NCBI RefSeq assembly: GCF_004331955.1
Contig: NZ_CP036532.1
Location: 3,311,501 to 3,375,500 of the forward strand
Direction of reading: 5' to 3'
Source: Roseitalea porphyridii
GTDB lineage: Bacteria; Pseudomonadota; Alphaproteobacteria; Rhizobiales; Rhizobiaceae
DNA length: 64,000 nucleotides
A program made the position numbers and the translations under genes. The notes beneath the pieces were generated by a model. The model searched no databases, was not told the origin of the DNA, and saw only the letters and a program-made list of their open reading frames with translations. Shown in pieces: positions 34,301 to 46,476 of the stretch (position 1 is the first letter of the stretch; every line of letters begins with the position of its first letter).

Positions 34301-34396
34301 GTTCAGGTAACTCGACGCGCCGATGGCGATGGCGAGGAGCATCACGAGAATGCTGAGACGGGATTTTTCTATCCCGATGCGCGTAAGGAAGGTCAT
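31316..34396 (-). CDS. RND efflux transporter (HAE1/AcrB-like inner-membrane pump)
   Basis: This 1026-residue proton-driven exporter has the twelve-helix, two-porter-domain layout of the RND family. Typical motifs include 'SYLNLPKREDPEI' near the N-terminus, 'IAAIIISLGILVDNGVVIVED' in the middle (the conserved D-containing helix 4 region) and 'LTSLTTVIGLMPMAIAGGALW' near the C-terminus. The divergent sequence around 'RREDPE' and the porter domains matches the HAE1-like subclass rather than classic AcrB. It is 4-bp coupled to the adaptor gene and the hydrolase gene. No outer-membrane factor is encoded nearby. Confidence 0.93.
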   Translation of the reverse strand: MTFLTRIGIEKSRLSILVMLLAIAIGASSYLNLPKREDPEIIIRTAIVTAANPGLRLEQLEELVAMPLEEAVRAIPGVDEVRTQLTGGVAVLQVDLADAVAEQDLTNVFDEIRNDMEALAGNLPEGTRGPIVNTDFGDVAVATVAITGEGFALNEIEEAARELRDRLYALPDIAAVSLHGTQSQVVTLAVDRARLASLGATLNPVLAALQGQNVRLPAGSVVTGEARVPLETTGDFQSVEDIENLLVDLSGGRGDARLVRLGDLVEVTLENESPATRPVFQNGRPAIVVAVEMGEGVDITALGPELQAVIDGFVADQPIGIEAMISTFQPEVVEASVNGALVNMAQTIAVVFLVMLVFLGLKTALVVAAIVPLAISFSFALMPSVGVGLQQVSIAAIIISLGILVDNGVVIVEDIQRRIGAGEARRDAALAAGHQYALPLFVASSTTVAAFLPLFLLEGTEGQYGYSLGTVVMLMLAGSYLSALYLLPRLAVWAIPAPKADAADRRGLFDYVADAYGWLVRGVVRAPIFVIGAVIAVVIAGASQMGNVRQQMFPLSDRAQILAYIDLPRGSDIAATETAANDLTAWLTGEENPEVTGVTGFIGAGGPRFVLSLDPADTDPASAFMVINTVDFESSGAVLDRARAYVAEAMPGASVRLKRLAMGGREPAVDVEISGPDADRLLDAALQVRAAFGEVPGLIQNREDWGGRQLTGTIQIAQDRIREYGLTSRDVAEALEGFFDGRQFSTLRQGDDLIPIVLRGAGEDRTDFEAIANAAIEADGKILSLDQFAEIAPRPEIATMRRVDQQRTITVSAIPETMSAYDLLEIVQPELDRIAEELGPAYTINIGGEIEAAEDVRVLLGGGLPVAGIVMVLALMIQFNSFRRVGITLAAVPLVIAGVGPTLNATGQPLSFFGILGLLALTGIIANNVIVLIDQIDLEREENPLNEAIVEAAKKRLRPILLTSLTTVIGLMPMAIAGGALWEPMATLMIGGLGLAALLALFWVPALYRVAFRLAAKDAPVREAPA

Positions 34397-35535
34397 TTGA
34401 GGACTTCCGCGAGGTTGTCCGGTTCCATATCGGGCAGGCGAACGATCTGACCGGGATCGAGAAACGACACGCCGGCAGTCACGACCAGCTCGCCGGGCGC
34501 CAATCCGTCGGTCACATACACCGCGGAGCCGGCGACGGCAGCGACCGTCACGTCGACCAGAGCGAGCTCTGCCCTGTCATCCTCGATGGGTCTTGCCACG
34601 AACATCTGCGCACGGCGCGGGGTCTCGTCCAGACCGACGTCGCGCCCGAGTGCCACAGCGGACAGCGGCAGTTCGATCCCATCTTGCGCCTCCGGCACTG
34701 GCAGATCGAACAGCACTTCCGCCGCCATACCTGACCGAAGGTCTGGCCGCGCCTCGTCCAGCGTCACAACCACGGGAAAGGACGACACCGAAGCGGCCCG
34801 GCGTCCGATCTCGGTCAGCGTGGCCGCCAGTGGCGTCGCGTCGCCATCCGATGGTACGACCGTCAGTTCCTGGCCAATTTCGAGCGCACTGACCACCTCG
34901 AACGAGACGAGGATCGTGGCTTGGAACCCGGTGTCCTCGTAGAGCGTCAGCACGGTCTGGCCAGGCTGTACCGTTCCGAAGGCTTGAACGGTGATTCCGT
35001 CGATGACCCCGTCGAACGGTGCGCGTAGCGTCGTGTCTTCCAGTGTTTCGCTGAGGAGCTCCAGGTTTCGCATCGCCTGAGACACGCGGGCCTCGGCCTG
35101 CTCGGCCTGGGTCACCGCGCGATCACGCGCCGCTGCCGCCACGACGTCTCGCTCAAAGAGCACCGTCTGGCGCTCGGCTTCCGTGCGCGCATTCACGGCG
35201 GCGGTTTCCGCTTCGGCCAAGGCGGCCTCGGCCTGTTGCAATCGCAACGTGGCGCCTTCGGCCTCGACCGTCGCCAGAGCATCGCCCTCCCGCACATCTT
35301 GACCGATGCGCAAGTCGATCGCACCCAGGCGCCCGCCGACATCAAAGGCCAATGTTGTGACCTCTGGGGGTTGCAACACCGCGGGAAATGCACGGGTGCG
35401 AACCGCCTCTGCCTCTTCGGCCACGGCCACGCGCACCACGCGCGGCTCGCGTTTGGGTGTGGCGACTTCCTCATCCCAACACCCGGCAAGCGCCAAGGTG
35501 GCCAGGGCCGTTATCGTGAGTTTGGCATTGTGCAT
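34393..35535 (-). CDS. RND efflux periplasmic adaptor, lipoprotein
   Basis: This 380-residue membrane-fusion protein starts at ATG 35535 with AAGGAAACG just upstream. The signal has lipobox 'LALAGC' with Cys at residue 19. It has the adaptor pattern of two lipoyl-like half-motifs ('GGRLGAIDLRIGQDVREGDAL' and 'LEDTTLRAPFDGVIDGI') around an alanine-rich coiled coil ('LQQAEAALAEAETAAVNARTEAERQ', abbreviated). It links the RND pump to an outer-membrane channel encoded elsewhere. Confidence 0.92.
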   Translation of the reverse strand: MHNAKLTITALATLALAGCWDEEVATPKREPRVVRVAVAEEAEAVRTRAFPAVLQPPEVTTLAFDVGGRLGAIDLRIGQDVREGDALATVEAEGATLRLQQAEAALAEAETAAVNARTEAERQTVLFERDVVAAAARDRAVTQAEQAEARVSQAMRNLELLSETLEDTTLRAPFDGVIDGITVQAFGTVQPGQTVLTLYEDTGFQATILVSFEVVSALEIGQELTVVPSDGDATPLAATLTEIGRRAASVSSFPVVVTLDEARPDLRSGMAAEVLFDLPVPEAQDGIELPLSAVALGRDVGLDETPRRAQMFVARPIEDDRAELALVDVTVAAVAGSAVYVTDGLAPGELVVTAGVSFLDPGQIVRLPDMEPDNLAEVLK

Positions 35536-35608
35536 CTCGTTTCCTTTGGCTGCGAGACAAGCAAGCACCGGCGCGCATCATTGACTAACCGGCGGGTGCA
35601 CGGCGAGG

Positions 35609-36094
35609 TCAGGTCAGCGCGATTTGAAGAGCCAGAAGTGCGATGAGTGTGCTCGCCGCCATCAGGAGCCCCCGGTGATGCAACAGCGGCAGCGCAGCGA
35701 GGCCGTCGCGCACCTGGGCTGGATCGCCATCCGAGGGCACGTCGTCCACGCCTCGGACATCGCGAAGTAGCCGCGCCACGATCAGGGCAAGTTGCGTGAA
35801 GAACAGCGCTGCGACGGCGAGGCTCGCACCCCCAAAATCCGTGACGACTAGCAAGGCGATCATCGCGAGCGACGCCGCGCCCATGGTTTTCATCATGGTC
35901 GGTGGCAGCAGATGAATGACGCGCTTCAGGATCACATGCGCCTTGCGCGCGCTTTGATCGCTTACCTCAGGCGTGCGCGGCGCCCACATCATCGGCCAGA
36001 TCGGCTTTTCGATCAGCGACAGGACCACAAGGATTCCCGTTGCTATGCCGAGCAAAGCGGCAAGCAGGGTATGTAGCAGCTCGGTCTGCATCAT
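35609..36094 (-). CDS. Small inner-membrane protein of unknown function
   Basis: This 161-residue protein has about four hydrophobic helices: 'LLHTLLAALLGIATGILVVLSL', 'TMGAASLAMIALLVV', 'GGASLAVAALFFTQLALIVARLL' and 'GLLMAASTLIALLALQIAL' (each a short excerpt). It lies upstream of the RND operon on the same strand and may be accessory to it. I do not recognise the family. Confidence 0.68.
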   Translation of the reverse strand: MMQTELLHTLLAALLGIATGILVVLSLIEKPIWPMMWAPRTPEVSDQSARKAHVILKRVIHLLPPTMMKTMGAASLAMIALLVVTDFGGASLAVAALFFTQLALIVARLLRDVRGVDDVPSDGDPAQVRDGLAALPLLHHRGLLMAASTLIALLALQIALT

Positions 36095-36355
36095 CGTTCG
36101 TCTCCATTTCTGCCGCCAAACCGCTTGGTCGACGGCGAAAGGTCGCTCTTTGACGTCGTGTCTTGATCTGGCGTCGCGCGCCCTTGTCGCGCCACGATCC
36201 GCTCCGCAGGCATTCTGCGGCGGACGCGAGACACCTATCTCGCACTTCAGTCATTTCTGGAACGGGACTATTTGCAACGCGGCGTTCCGATTTCGGAACG
36301 CAGTCCGCCGCAGCAAGATGGCGAGTTGAAGCCACGTTCCAGAGCACGGACATGA

Positions 36356-36736
36356 CTAGGCGCGTATAGCCGGTCGCCGCTCGTAAGCGATCCATGCGGA
36401 GAGCACCAATAGGACCGGTGCGGGTAGGAAAGAACCGCCGACAACAGCAAGGTGGACGTAGATCGCCCCGACCATGATGCAGGACAAGAGCAAGCCGCCA
36501 AGCCAAGCGCGGGACGGTATGAGGATCAGGATCGCACCGGTCATCTCCAATACGCCCGTGGTGTAACGCAACCATTGGCCAGCGCCGATCTCGTTGAAGA
36601 GCGTGACCATCCGCTCTGCACCAGCGATCTTCGCCATGCCTGCGGCAAAGAAGGCAAAGGCCGTCAGGACTTGCGCTGCCCATAGCGTGTAGCTCTTCCA
36701 GTTTGAACGTTGACTAGATATTCCATGATCGGTCAT
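36356..36736 (-). CDS. DoxX-like small membrane protein
   Basis: This 126-residue four-helix protein resembles the DoxX family: 'WAAQVLTAFAFFAAGMAKIAG', 'GVLEMTGAILILIPSRAWLGG', 'GAIYVHLAVVGGSF' and 'LVLSAWIAY'. DoxX-like proteins are small inner-membrane oxidoreductase-linked or redox-related proteins of poorly known role. It is 261 bp from the neighbouring membrane-protein gene, with no other gene in between. Confidence 0.82.
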   Translation of the reverse strand: MTDHGISSQRSNWKSYTLWAAQVLTAFAFFAAGMAKIAGAERMVTLFNEIGAGQWLRYTTGVLEMTGAILILIPSRAWLGGLLLSCIMVGAIYVHLAVVGGSFLPAPVLLVLSAWIAYERRPAIRA

Positions 36737-36778
36737 TGTTCTTCACTCCATTATTGCTTGTTTGGGATACGGTGAAGT

Positions 36779-37273
36779 TCACCGTGATTGAAGCATGGCT
36801 CCGTCGCCGAACGTCCGATTGATTTGCCCAGCGATGCGGCCATCAAGAATAACGGTCACCGATATCTGGTCGGCGGCCGTGATCGCTTGGATCGTGCGCT
36901 GAACCTGGCGGCAGAACAGTTGCAGTTCATCGCCGCGTTGATTGGCGGTGCGGCTCTTGAAGATCAGAACGAAATCGACGAATTCGGCCTTGCCATAGGG
37001 CAGCACTCGTCCAACCTGCTCAAAATCAACCCGATATGGCGTCCACGACAAGCACTTTTCCAGATAGGCGTCGGCGATATTGAGGTGCTTGCGCTTGGCG
37101 AGAAACTCAGCATGACTTAATAAGAAGAGACCAAGTCCGGCCGCCAAATATCTCAAGTGCGCATGGGGCGCAGCGAACGCCTCGAAATTCGTGTACCCTT
37201 CACTGGATAGCACCCAAGGTGACGCCATTGGCTCGCCGGTCAGCACCGTTGCCAATTTTCGGCGCGCGTTCAT
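36779..37273 (-). CDS. Hypothetical protein with one hydrophobic segment
   Basis: I do not recognise this 164-residue protein (from ATG 37273, 'MNARRKLATV'). A hydrophobic helix 'LRYLAAGLGLFLL' lies near residue 40, followed by a soluble domain with 'WTPYRVDFEQVGRVLPYGK' and the C-terminal 'VTVILDGRIAGQINRTFG'. This could be a membrane-anchored protein with a small alpha/beta domain. A longer frame to ATG 37426 is possible, but its extra residues look unlike coding sequence. Confidence 0.5.
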   Translation of the reverse strand: MNARRKLATVLTGEPMASPWVLSSEGYTNFEAFAAPHAHLRYLAAGLGLFLLSHAEFLAKRKHLNIADAYLEKCLSWTPYRVDFEQVGRVLPYGKAEFVDFVLIFKSRTANQRGDELQLFCRQVQRTIQAITAADQISVTVILDGRIAGQINRTFGDGAMLQSR

Positions 37274-37511
37274 TGGTGTTGACCGGACACTAACATGAGC
37301 CACATGATCGGCATGATCCGATGGATTAATGACGCATTGGAGTTGGCGGGACGACCTATTGATAGCCCCGGCTCCTGCGGCCTCGTCTCCCGCAGAGCCT
37401 GTATCGAGTATGTTAGAGGCATCCATCTTGGCCCCGCGGAGGATTGGCGACTTCGTTGCTCATCGGGTCGGGAGGCACGCCTGTTGCATACCCCCCGACT
37501 GGGATGACCAT

Positions 37512-37718
37512 CTAGTAGCGGCCGTAGGCCGGTGATCCGTCGCCAAGTCTCGCCCGCTGTTCTTCGTCCTTCGCCTGGTTGACAATCGAACGCGTATCGC
37601 GCGTGTCGATTTGAGTGGCTGGGTTCGGCTCCCATTGGAAGACGTCCAGCGCCGTGGACTGAGCCATCGCCGTGGCGGGAAACATCACGGCGGCGAGGGC
37701 AAGCATCGTCTTTTTCAT
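37512..37718 (-). CDS. Small secreted protein with signal peptide
   Basis: This 68-residue protein starts at ATG 37718 with a strong GAAGGAGAAAG ribosome site. A cleavable signal ('MKKTMLALAAVMFPATAMA', cut near residue 19) is followed by a mature peptide of about 48 residues ('TALDVFQWEPNPATQIDTRD'). Function unknown. The mature part is too short for most enzymes and could be a small periplasmic or secreted factor. Confidence 0.7.
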   Translation of the reverse strand: MKKTMLALAAVMFPATAMAQSTALDVFQWEPNPATQIDTRDTRSIVNQAKDEEQRARLGDGSPAYGRY

Positions 37719-37802
37719 AACTTTCTCCTTCAATGTCGGTTCGCGTGGGTGTGAGCCTGAGCAATTGACCCACGCCGAAAAGCTAGTCAGCGAGCATCGG
37801 TC

Positions 37803-38207
37803 CAAGAAGCCATCGAAGGTGAACTGATCGTCTCAATACTGAAACGCGGCATCACCGCCACATCGCTTGCTGCCAGCGTGCCCGACCCATCCGTTTTCAA
37901 ATCCGGCCGCCAGTTCGCGGCCTGGCTGGGGCTCGTGCCACGGCAAGACTCATCGGGCGGAAAGGAACGGTTGGGACGTGTGTCGAAGATGGGCAATGGT
38001 TACCTGCGAAGATTGCTGGTCGTCGGTGCCACATCCGCCACACGACGCGCCGAGACGACCGATACACGGACCGGCGCCTGGGTCAGATCCTTGCTTGATC
38101 GCAAACCGACGCGGCTTGTCACCGTGGCGATCGCCAACAAGACCGCGCGGGTGGCTTGGGCGCTACTGGCCAGGGGAGAAGACTACAAAGTCGAACCGGC
38201 AATCTGA
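37803..38207 (+). pseudogene. IS110/IS1111-family transposase C-terminal remnant
   Basis: The plus strand encodes 'KRGITATSLAAS' followed by 'FKSGRQFAAWLGLVPRQDSSGGKERLGRVSKMGNGYLRRLL' (quoted only in part), the Transposase_20 domain that follows the DEDD catalytic domain in IS110-group enzymes. The reading continues to 'WALLARGEDYKVEPAI' before the stop at 38207. The N-terminal DEDD domain is missing, so the element is inactive. Confidence 0.85.
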
Positions 38208-38535
38208 ACGCAGAAGGAGATAGCGGCGGTCCAACAGCGCCGCGTAGAGATGCAAGGGCAGATGTGAATGATGATGATCAAAACGGGACCGCCGCCACGA
38301 CACCCCGTGGCATTGTCTGGATATCAAAAACCGTTGCTCTGATCGTGACCAGGCATGCGGACTTCATCAGGGCCAGCGGTCAAAAGCACCGCGCACAATG
38401 GCCGGACACATGACCGCACCCGGCCGCGATCGCCATCAGCTCAAATCAACCCTTGCTAAACCGGGGCCGTCCACACATGACATTGTCGCAAACAGGTATT
38501 CGACGACCAGAAGTCCGCCAAGGACCGATAGCAGG
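38208..38535. mobile_element. Probable 3' tail of the IS110-type remnant
   Basis: No coding gene is apparent in these 328 bases. The sequence after the transposase fragment, ending near 38490, looks like the non-coding tail usual in IS1111-type elements. I could not identify a terminal sequence or target site. Confidence 0.45.
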
Positions 38536-38778
38536 TTACGCCGCCTTGCCCATATAGGTGACCGCGAGCGCCAGGGTAGCGATCTGCGGATAGTCGCTTT
38601 CGGGGATTTCGATGCCGAAACGGGTGTGTAGCGCGGTCACCAGATTGAGCACGTCCATGGAATCGAGTTCCAGATCGTCCTGAATGTGATCATTGTCCGA
38701 TACAGTTTCGGGATCGATGTCGGGCGCGACCCTGTTCAATTCTTCAAGGTAGGCGGCACGGATTTCCTGCGGTTTCAT
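38536..38778 (-). CDS. Acyl carrier protein in 2-oxoacid dehydrogenase operon
   Basis: This 80-residue ACP has the phosphopantetheine site in 'LELDSMDVLNLV' (Ser40) and the normal four-helix ACP pattern ('ALHTRFGIEIPESDYPQIATL'). Its ATG overlaps the E2 stop by 4 bp (38775-38778). Fatty-acid-synthesis ACP is normally encoded near fabD/fabF. This copy instead belongs to a dehydrogenase operon, so it is likely a specialised carrier for an acyl group produced or consumed there. Confidence 0.92.
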   Translation of the reverse strand: MKPQEIRAAYLEELNRVAPDIDPETVSDNDHIQDDLELDSMDVLNLVTALHTRFGIEIPESDYPQIATLALAVTYMGKAA

Positions 38779-40010
38779 AGCGCCTCCGGCGATTGCATCA
38801 GTTCATCGAACACCGCCAGGAACTTCGCAGCCTGGCGTCCGTCGCACACGCGATGATCGACCGATAGGACCACGGTGACCGTTTCGCGCGGCACGACCTT
38901 CTCGTCGACCACAAAGGGCCGTCGCTGCGGCGCGCCGATGCCGACAAGGGCGACCTGCGGCGGAAAGATCACGCCCGTCATGGCTTCCGCGCCGATTTCG
39001 CCCAGCGCCGAAATGGTGATCGTGCCCTTGATCATTTCCGAGCCGCGCAAGCGACCGGCCCGGGCACGTGTGACCAGATCGCGCATGTCGGCCATGATCG
39101 CGTCGAGCGATTTAGTCTCGGCGTCGAACAGGGCCGGCGCGACGAGTCCGCCGCCACGAAGCGCAATCGCAACGCCAGCATGGACCGACTCGGAGTTCAC
39201 AAATCCAATGTCGGTGAAATGGCCGTTCACCGTCGGCACTTGCGCGGCGGCAAGCGCGCCCGCCCGCACGAACAACGCGCCCATTAGGAGCCGGTCTGCG
39301 GGTTTCCGTCCGGCATTGGTGGCCTCCAGCCACGCTGTCGCCGGCTGAAGGTCGATCGTCTGGCTGACATAGAAGTGCGGAATTTCGCGCTTGGACCGGC
39401 TCATGGCGGCGGCGATCGCCTTGCGCATTTCGGCCATGGGCGATGGCTTTTCCGCAGCTTCCGGCGTAGGCGAAGGCTTTTCGGTTTCGGCAGGTCCTTG
39501 CGCGGGTCTGGCGGCGCCCGCCCGATCGACATCCTCAAGCAGGACCGCGCCGCCAGGGCCGGACCCGGCGATGTCCTGAAGCTTCAAACCGAGTTCGCCC
39601 GCCCGCTTGCGCGCGGCCGGAGAGGCTGCGACCCCGCCCGGCGGCGGAGCGGCCGCTGGCACGGGCCGCGCCTTTGGTGGTTCCGGCTTGGCTGGCGGCG
39701 AAGGCGCGGTGGGCGCAGCGGCTTCGGCCACTTCCGGTTCCGGCGCAGCGACCTCGTGCGCCTCCTCGCCCTCGGCGAGGATCACCGCGAGCGGCGCGCC
39801 GACCGGCAGCTTCTGGCCGATGTCCGCGGTCAGCTCGCGCACCGTGCCGGCCTCGAACGTCTCGATCTCGATGGCGCCCTTTTGCGTCTCGACCACGGCG
39901 ACCACATCGCCGCGCCTGACCTCGTCGCCCGGCTTGATCATCCATTCGACAAGCGTACCGGCGTCCATGTCGGCGCCGAGCGACGGCATGGCGAAAACGC
40001 CCATGATCAA
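38775..40010 (-). CDS. 2-oxoacid dehydrogenase E2 (dihydrolipoamide acyltransferase)
   Basis: This 411-residue E2 has an N-terminal lipoyl domain (lipoylated Lys44 in '[10 protein letters not shown]'), an Ala/Pro/Glu-rich linker, an E1/E3-binding domain ('[26 protein letters not shown]') and a catalytic domain with '[17 protein letters not shown]' (active-site His). It transfers an acyl group from lipoate to CoA and possibly to the adjacent ACP. It overlaps the E1 gene by 4 bp. No E3 (lipoamide dehydrogenase) gene is present in the operon. Confidence 0.9.
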   Translation of the reverse strand: MIMGVFAMPSLGADMDAGTLVEWMIKPGDEVRRGDVVAVVETQKGAIEIETFEAGTVRELTADIGQKLPVGAPLAVILAEGEEAHEVAAPEPEVAEAAAPTAPSPPAKPEPPKARPVPAAAPPPGGVAASPAARKRAGELGLKLQDIAGSGPGGAVLLEDVDRAGAARPAQGPAETEKPSPTPEAAEKPSPMAEMRKAIAAAMSRSKREIPHFYVSQTIDLQPATAWLEATNAGRKPADRLLMGALFVRAGALAAAQVPTVNGHFTDIGFVNSESVHAGVAIALRGGGLVAPALFDAETKSLDAIMADMRDLVTRARAGRLRGSEMIKGTITISALGEIGAEAMTGVIFPPQVALVGIGAPQRRPFVVDEKVVPRETVTVVLSVDHRVCDGRQAAKFLAVFDELMQSPEAL

Positions 40011-41997
40011 CGCCCCAGCACGGCTCTGGCGCCCGCCACGATCGACGGCACCTGCGGGATCGCAGCATCCTCGAGATGCTTCGGATAGGGGATCGGCACC
40101 TCAACCGAACATACCCGGCCGACCGGCGCGTCAAGATGCCAGAAACCCTGCTCCATGATCCGCGCCGAAATCTCGGCGGCGAGCGAGCCGGTGCGCCAGC
40201 CCTCATCGATAATCAGCGCCCGGCGGGTCTTGGCCACCGAAGCAATGATCGTCTCGTCATCGAGCGGGCGCAGGGAGCGCAGATCGATCACCTCGGCCTC
40301 GATGCCCTCGCCGACGAGCTGTTCGGCCGCTTCCATCGCCTTGTGCAGGCTGCCGCCATAGGTGATGAGCGAGATATCGCTGCCCTTGCGTCGAACCATG
40401 GCCCTTGAGATGTCCACCGGCCCGGCGTTAGCGTGGATCTGTTCCTCGCGGTTGTAGAGCATAACGTTTTCGAAGATCAGAACGGGATCGGGGTCTTCGA
40501 GCGCGGTCCAGAGCATGCCGCGCGCGTCCTCGACCGTGCCCGGCGCGAGGACCTTCAGCCCCGGAATGTGCGCGTACCAGCCCTCGAGCGAATGCGAATG
40601 CTGCGCGGCAAGCTGCTTGCCCGCCCCGGTCGCCATGCGGATGACCAGCGGCACGCCGAACTGGCCGCCCGACATGTGCCGCATGGTCGCCGCCGTGTTG
40701 AGGATTTGGTCGAGCGCCAGCAGGCTGAAATTGACGGTCATCAGTTCGACGATGGGGCGCATGCCGGCCGCCGCCGCGCCGATCCCCGCGCCGGTGAAGC
40801 CCGATTCCGAAAGCGGCGTATCGCGGATGCGCTCTTCGCCGAATTCGGCCATCAGGCCCTTGGAGACCGCGTAGCAGCCGCCATAGGCGCCGACATCCTC
40901 GCCCATCAGGAAGACCCGTTCGTCGCGGATCATCGCGTCCATGATCGCCTGTCGGACCGCCTCCCGATAGGTCATGGCGACCGTTTCGCCCGAGGGCGCG
41001 ACCGGGGCGGGCGGCGCGGGCTGTTCGCCCAGAACGTGCGTCTCGAGATCGGCGACCGGCTCCCACGTGCCGTTTTCGGCAAATGTCACCGCCTCGGCGA
41101 TCTCGGCATCGACGCGCTGCTCGATCTGCCCGATCTCCGCTTCGTCGATGAGGTGGTTGGCCTGCAGCCAGGTCTGGAAGCGCACGATCGGACCCTTCGG
41201 GCGCCAAGCCTCGATCTCTTCCTTCTGCCGGTAGAGCTGGGCGTCGAACATCGAATGGGCGCGGAAGCGATATGTCCGGCACTCCAGGAACACCGGCGCC
41301 CCTGTCTCACGGATTCGCGCGATGGCCCGCCGCGCCGCCGCCTCGACGGCGACCACATCCATGCCGTCGACCACTTCGGCCTCGATGCCATAGGCGGCGG
41401 CCTTTGCGTGGATGTCGGTCTCGGCCTCGGTTCGTGCGAGCGCCGAGCCCATCGCATAGCCATTGTTCTCGCACACGAACAGGACCGGCAGGTTCCAGAG
41501 CTTGGCAAGGTTCAGCGTCTCGTGGAATTCGCCCTCGGCGACCGCGCCCTCGCCGAAGAAGCAGGCGGTGACGTTGGAGGTGCCCAGCATCCGGTCGGCC
41601 AGCGCCAGACCGCCGGCGAGCGGCAGCCCGCCGCCGACGATGGCATTGCCGCCATAGAAGTTGGTGGCGCTGTCGAACAGGTGCATCGAGCCGCCGCGCC
41701 CGCCCGAACAGCCTTCGGCCTTGCCGAACATCTCCGCCATGACCGTGGTCATCGGCACGCCACGGACCAGCGCATGGCCGTGCTCCCGGTAGGTGGCGAC
41801 GATCCGGTCCTCGGATTTGAGCACCGGAATGGTGCCGGTCGCGATCGCTTCCTCGCCGTCGTAAAGGTGCAGGAAGCCGCGAATCTTCTTTTGCGTGTAG
41901 AGTTCGGCGCACTTGTCCTCGAAGCGGCGGATGCGGATCATGCTCTCGAGCAGCGAGAGCATGTGCGCATGGTCAAGGCGCGGCTTGTCGATGACGC

Positions 41998-42001
<4 letters not shown>
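40007..42001 (-). CDS. 2-oxoacid dehydrogenase E1, alpha and beta subunits fused
   Basis: This 664-residue protein carries both E1 subunits in one chain. The alpha part (residues about 1-320) has the thiamine-diphosphate motif '[20 protein letters not shown]' and 'ENNGYAM'. The beta part (about 345-664) begins '[28 protein letters not shown]' (abbreviated) and ends '[22 protein letters not shown]'. Fused E1 chains occur in pyruvate, acetoin and branched-chain systems, so the oxoacid is uncertain. It is 4-bp coupled to both the ligase and the E2 gene. Confidence 0.9.
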
Positions 42002-43743
<1,742 letters not shown>

Positions 43744-43799
43744 GCCGCAGTCCTCCCTGCTGCACGAACCAACCGTGCAGCAGGGCCGGACAGCGCGAC

Positions 43800-43929
43800 A
43801 TGACCTAGGTCAAGCGATCGGGCCGGGTGACATCGCCGTGTAAACGGCCGAATTCGGGTGGGCACCCACGGCTGCCCGCGGCCCGCCGCCGCTGTCGATT
43901 ATCGACCACGGCATTAACCTTGATCAAGG
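43800..43929. promoter_or_regulatory. Divergent promoter with FNR-like palindromes
   Basis: Three palindromes lie in the 359-base gap between the ligase operon and the N-ATPase operon. On the minus strand 43800-43813 reads TTGACCTAGGTCAT, one mismatch from an FNR-type TTGAC-N4-GTCAA box and about 57 bases before the ligase start. GTCGATTATCGAC is at 43894-43906. CCTTGATCAAGG is at 43918-43929, resembling a compressed TTGAT box before atpD. Low-oxygen regulation by an FNR/FixK/Dnr-type factor is plausible for both operons. Apart from these sites I see nothing else in the gap. Confidence 0.5.
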
Positions 43930-44096
43930 ACAGGCCGGCGGCGCTAATTCAGTTTCACATCAAGCATTGCGACGATGCGCGCAGGTCAGGCAGCCGGGAG
44001 TCGCGCAAGTGTGATACTTTGTGGCCGGCAGCGGTTCGCCCCTACGAGCGGGCGAGCGGGGCCGCCAGCCACGACGACTGTACATGCGGGGAGTGA

Positions 44097-45878
<1,782 letters not shown>

Positions 45879-45882
<4 letters not shown>

Positions 45883-46181
45883 CGACGAACGAAGACGACA
45901 ACACCGACCGGGACGAAGCCACCCAGATCGCCCACAAGGCTCGGCGCAAGCAAAGGGCGGAACGCGCGCATTCGGAAAGCCCATGGTTCGGCCTTGGTCT
46001 GTTCGGGCTTGTCGGCTGGGCGGTGGCGGTGCCGACGGTGGCCGGCATCGCGCTGGGGCTTTGGCTCGACGGGCGCATCGCCTCAGACACCTCGTGGACG
46101 CTGGTCTGCCTGTTCGCCGGCGTCGCACTGGGCTGTCTGAACGCCTGGTTCTGGGTGCAGCGGGAGAGTCGCGATGATTGA
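45879..46181 (+). CDS. atpQ: N-type ATPase accessory membrane subunit AtpQ
   Basis: This 100-residue protein has an acidic N-terminus and two predicted helices ('GLFGLVGWAVAVPTVAGIALGLWLD' and 'LVCLFAGVALGCLNAWFWV'). It corresponds to the AtpI/AtpZ-like accessory gene found between epsilon and a in N-ATPase operons, thought to assist assembly or ion handling. It overlaps atpR by 8 bp. Confidence 0.85.
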
Positions 46182-46473
46182 AGACGCCCAGTCTGTTGCG
46201 ACCCTGGCGCTCGCCCTGGCGGGCGGTGCCGTTGTTGGCGCGCTTCATGCCCGCCTGCTCTGGCTCTCGGTCAACCAACTCATTCATGACGGCAGGATCT
46301 GGGTCTTCGCCGCCGGCGCGCTCGGCCGCCTGGCATTGATTGTTGTAGCAACGGCGTGGTTCCTCAACGTCGCTGATGGCCGACTGATCGACCTGGCGGT
46401 GGCGGTTGTCGGCTTTGTTACGGCGCGGATCGCCGCGACCCGGCTGGTCAAGCGCGGGTTCGAGGGGCGCTGA
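46174..46473 (+). CDS. atpR: N-type ATPase accessory membrane subunit AtpR
   Basis: This 99-residue protein has three to four short hydrophobic segments ('LALAGGAVVGALHARLLWLSV', 'ALGRLALIVVATAWFL', 'AVVGFVTARIAA') and a basic C-terminus. Its place after atpQ and before atpB matches AtpR of N-ATPase operons, a gene absent from standard F-type operons. Confidence 0.85.
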   Translation: MIEDAQSVATLALALAGGAVVGALHARLLWLSVNQLIHDGRIWVFAAGALGRLALIVVATAWFLNVADGRLIDLAVAVVGFVTARIAATRLVKRGFEGR

Positions 46474-46476
46474 GCG

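Noticed and set aside
36095-36355. A gene between the small membrane-protein and DoxX-like genes
   Set aside because: The open frames there are short or antisense and lack any recognisable feature or plausible start.
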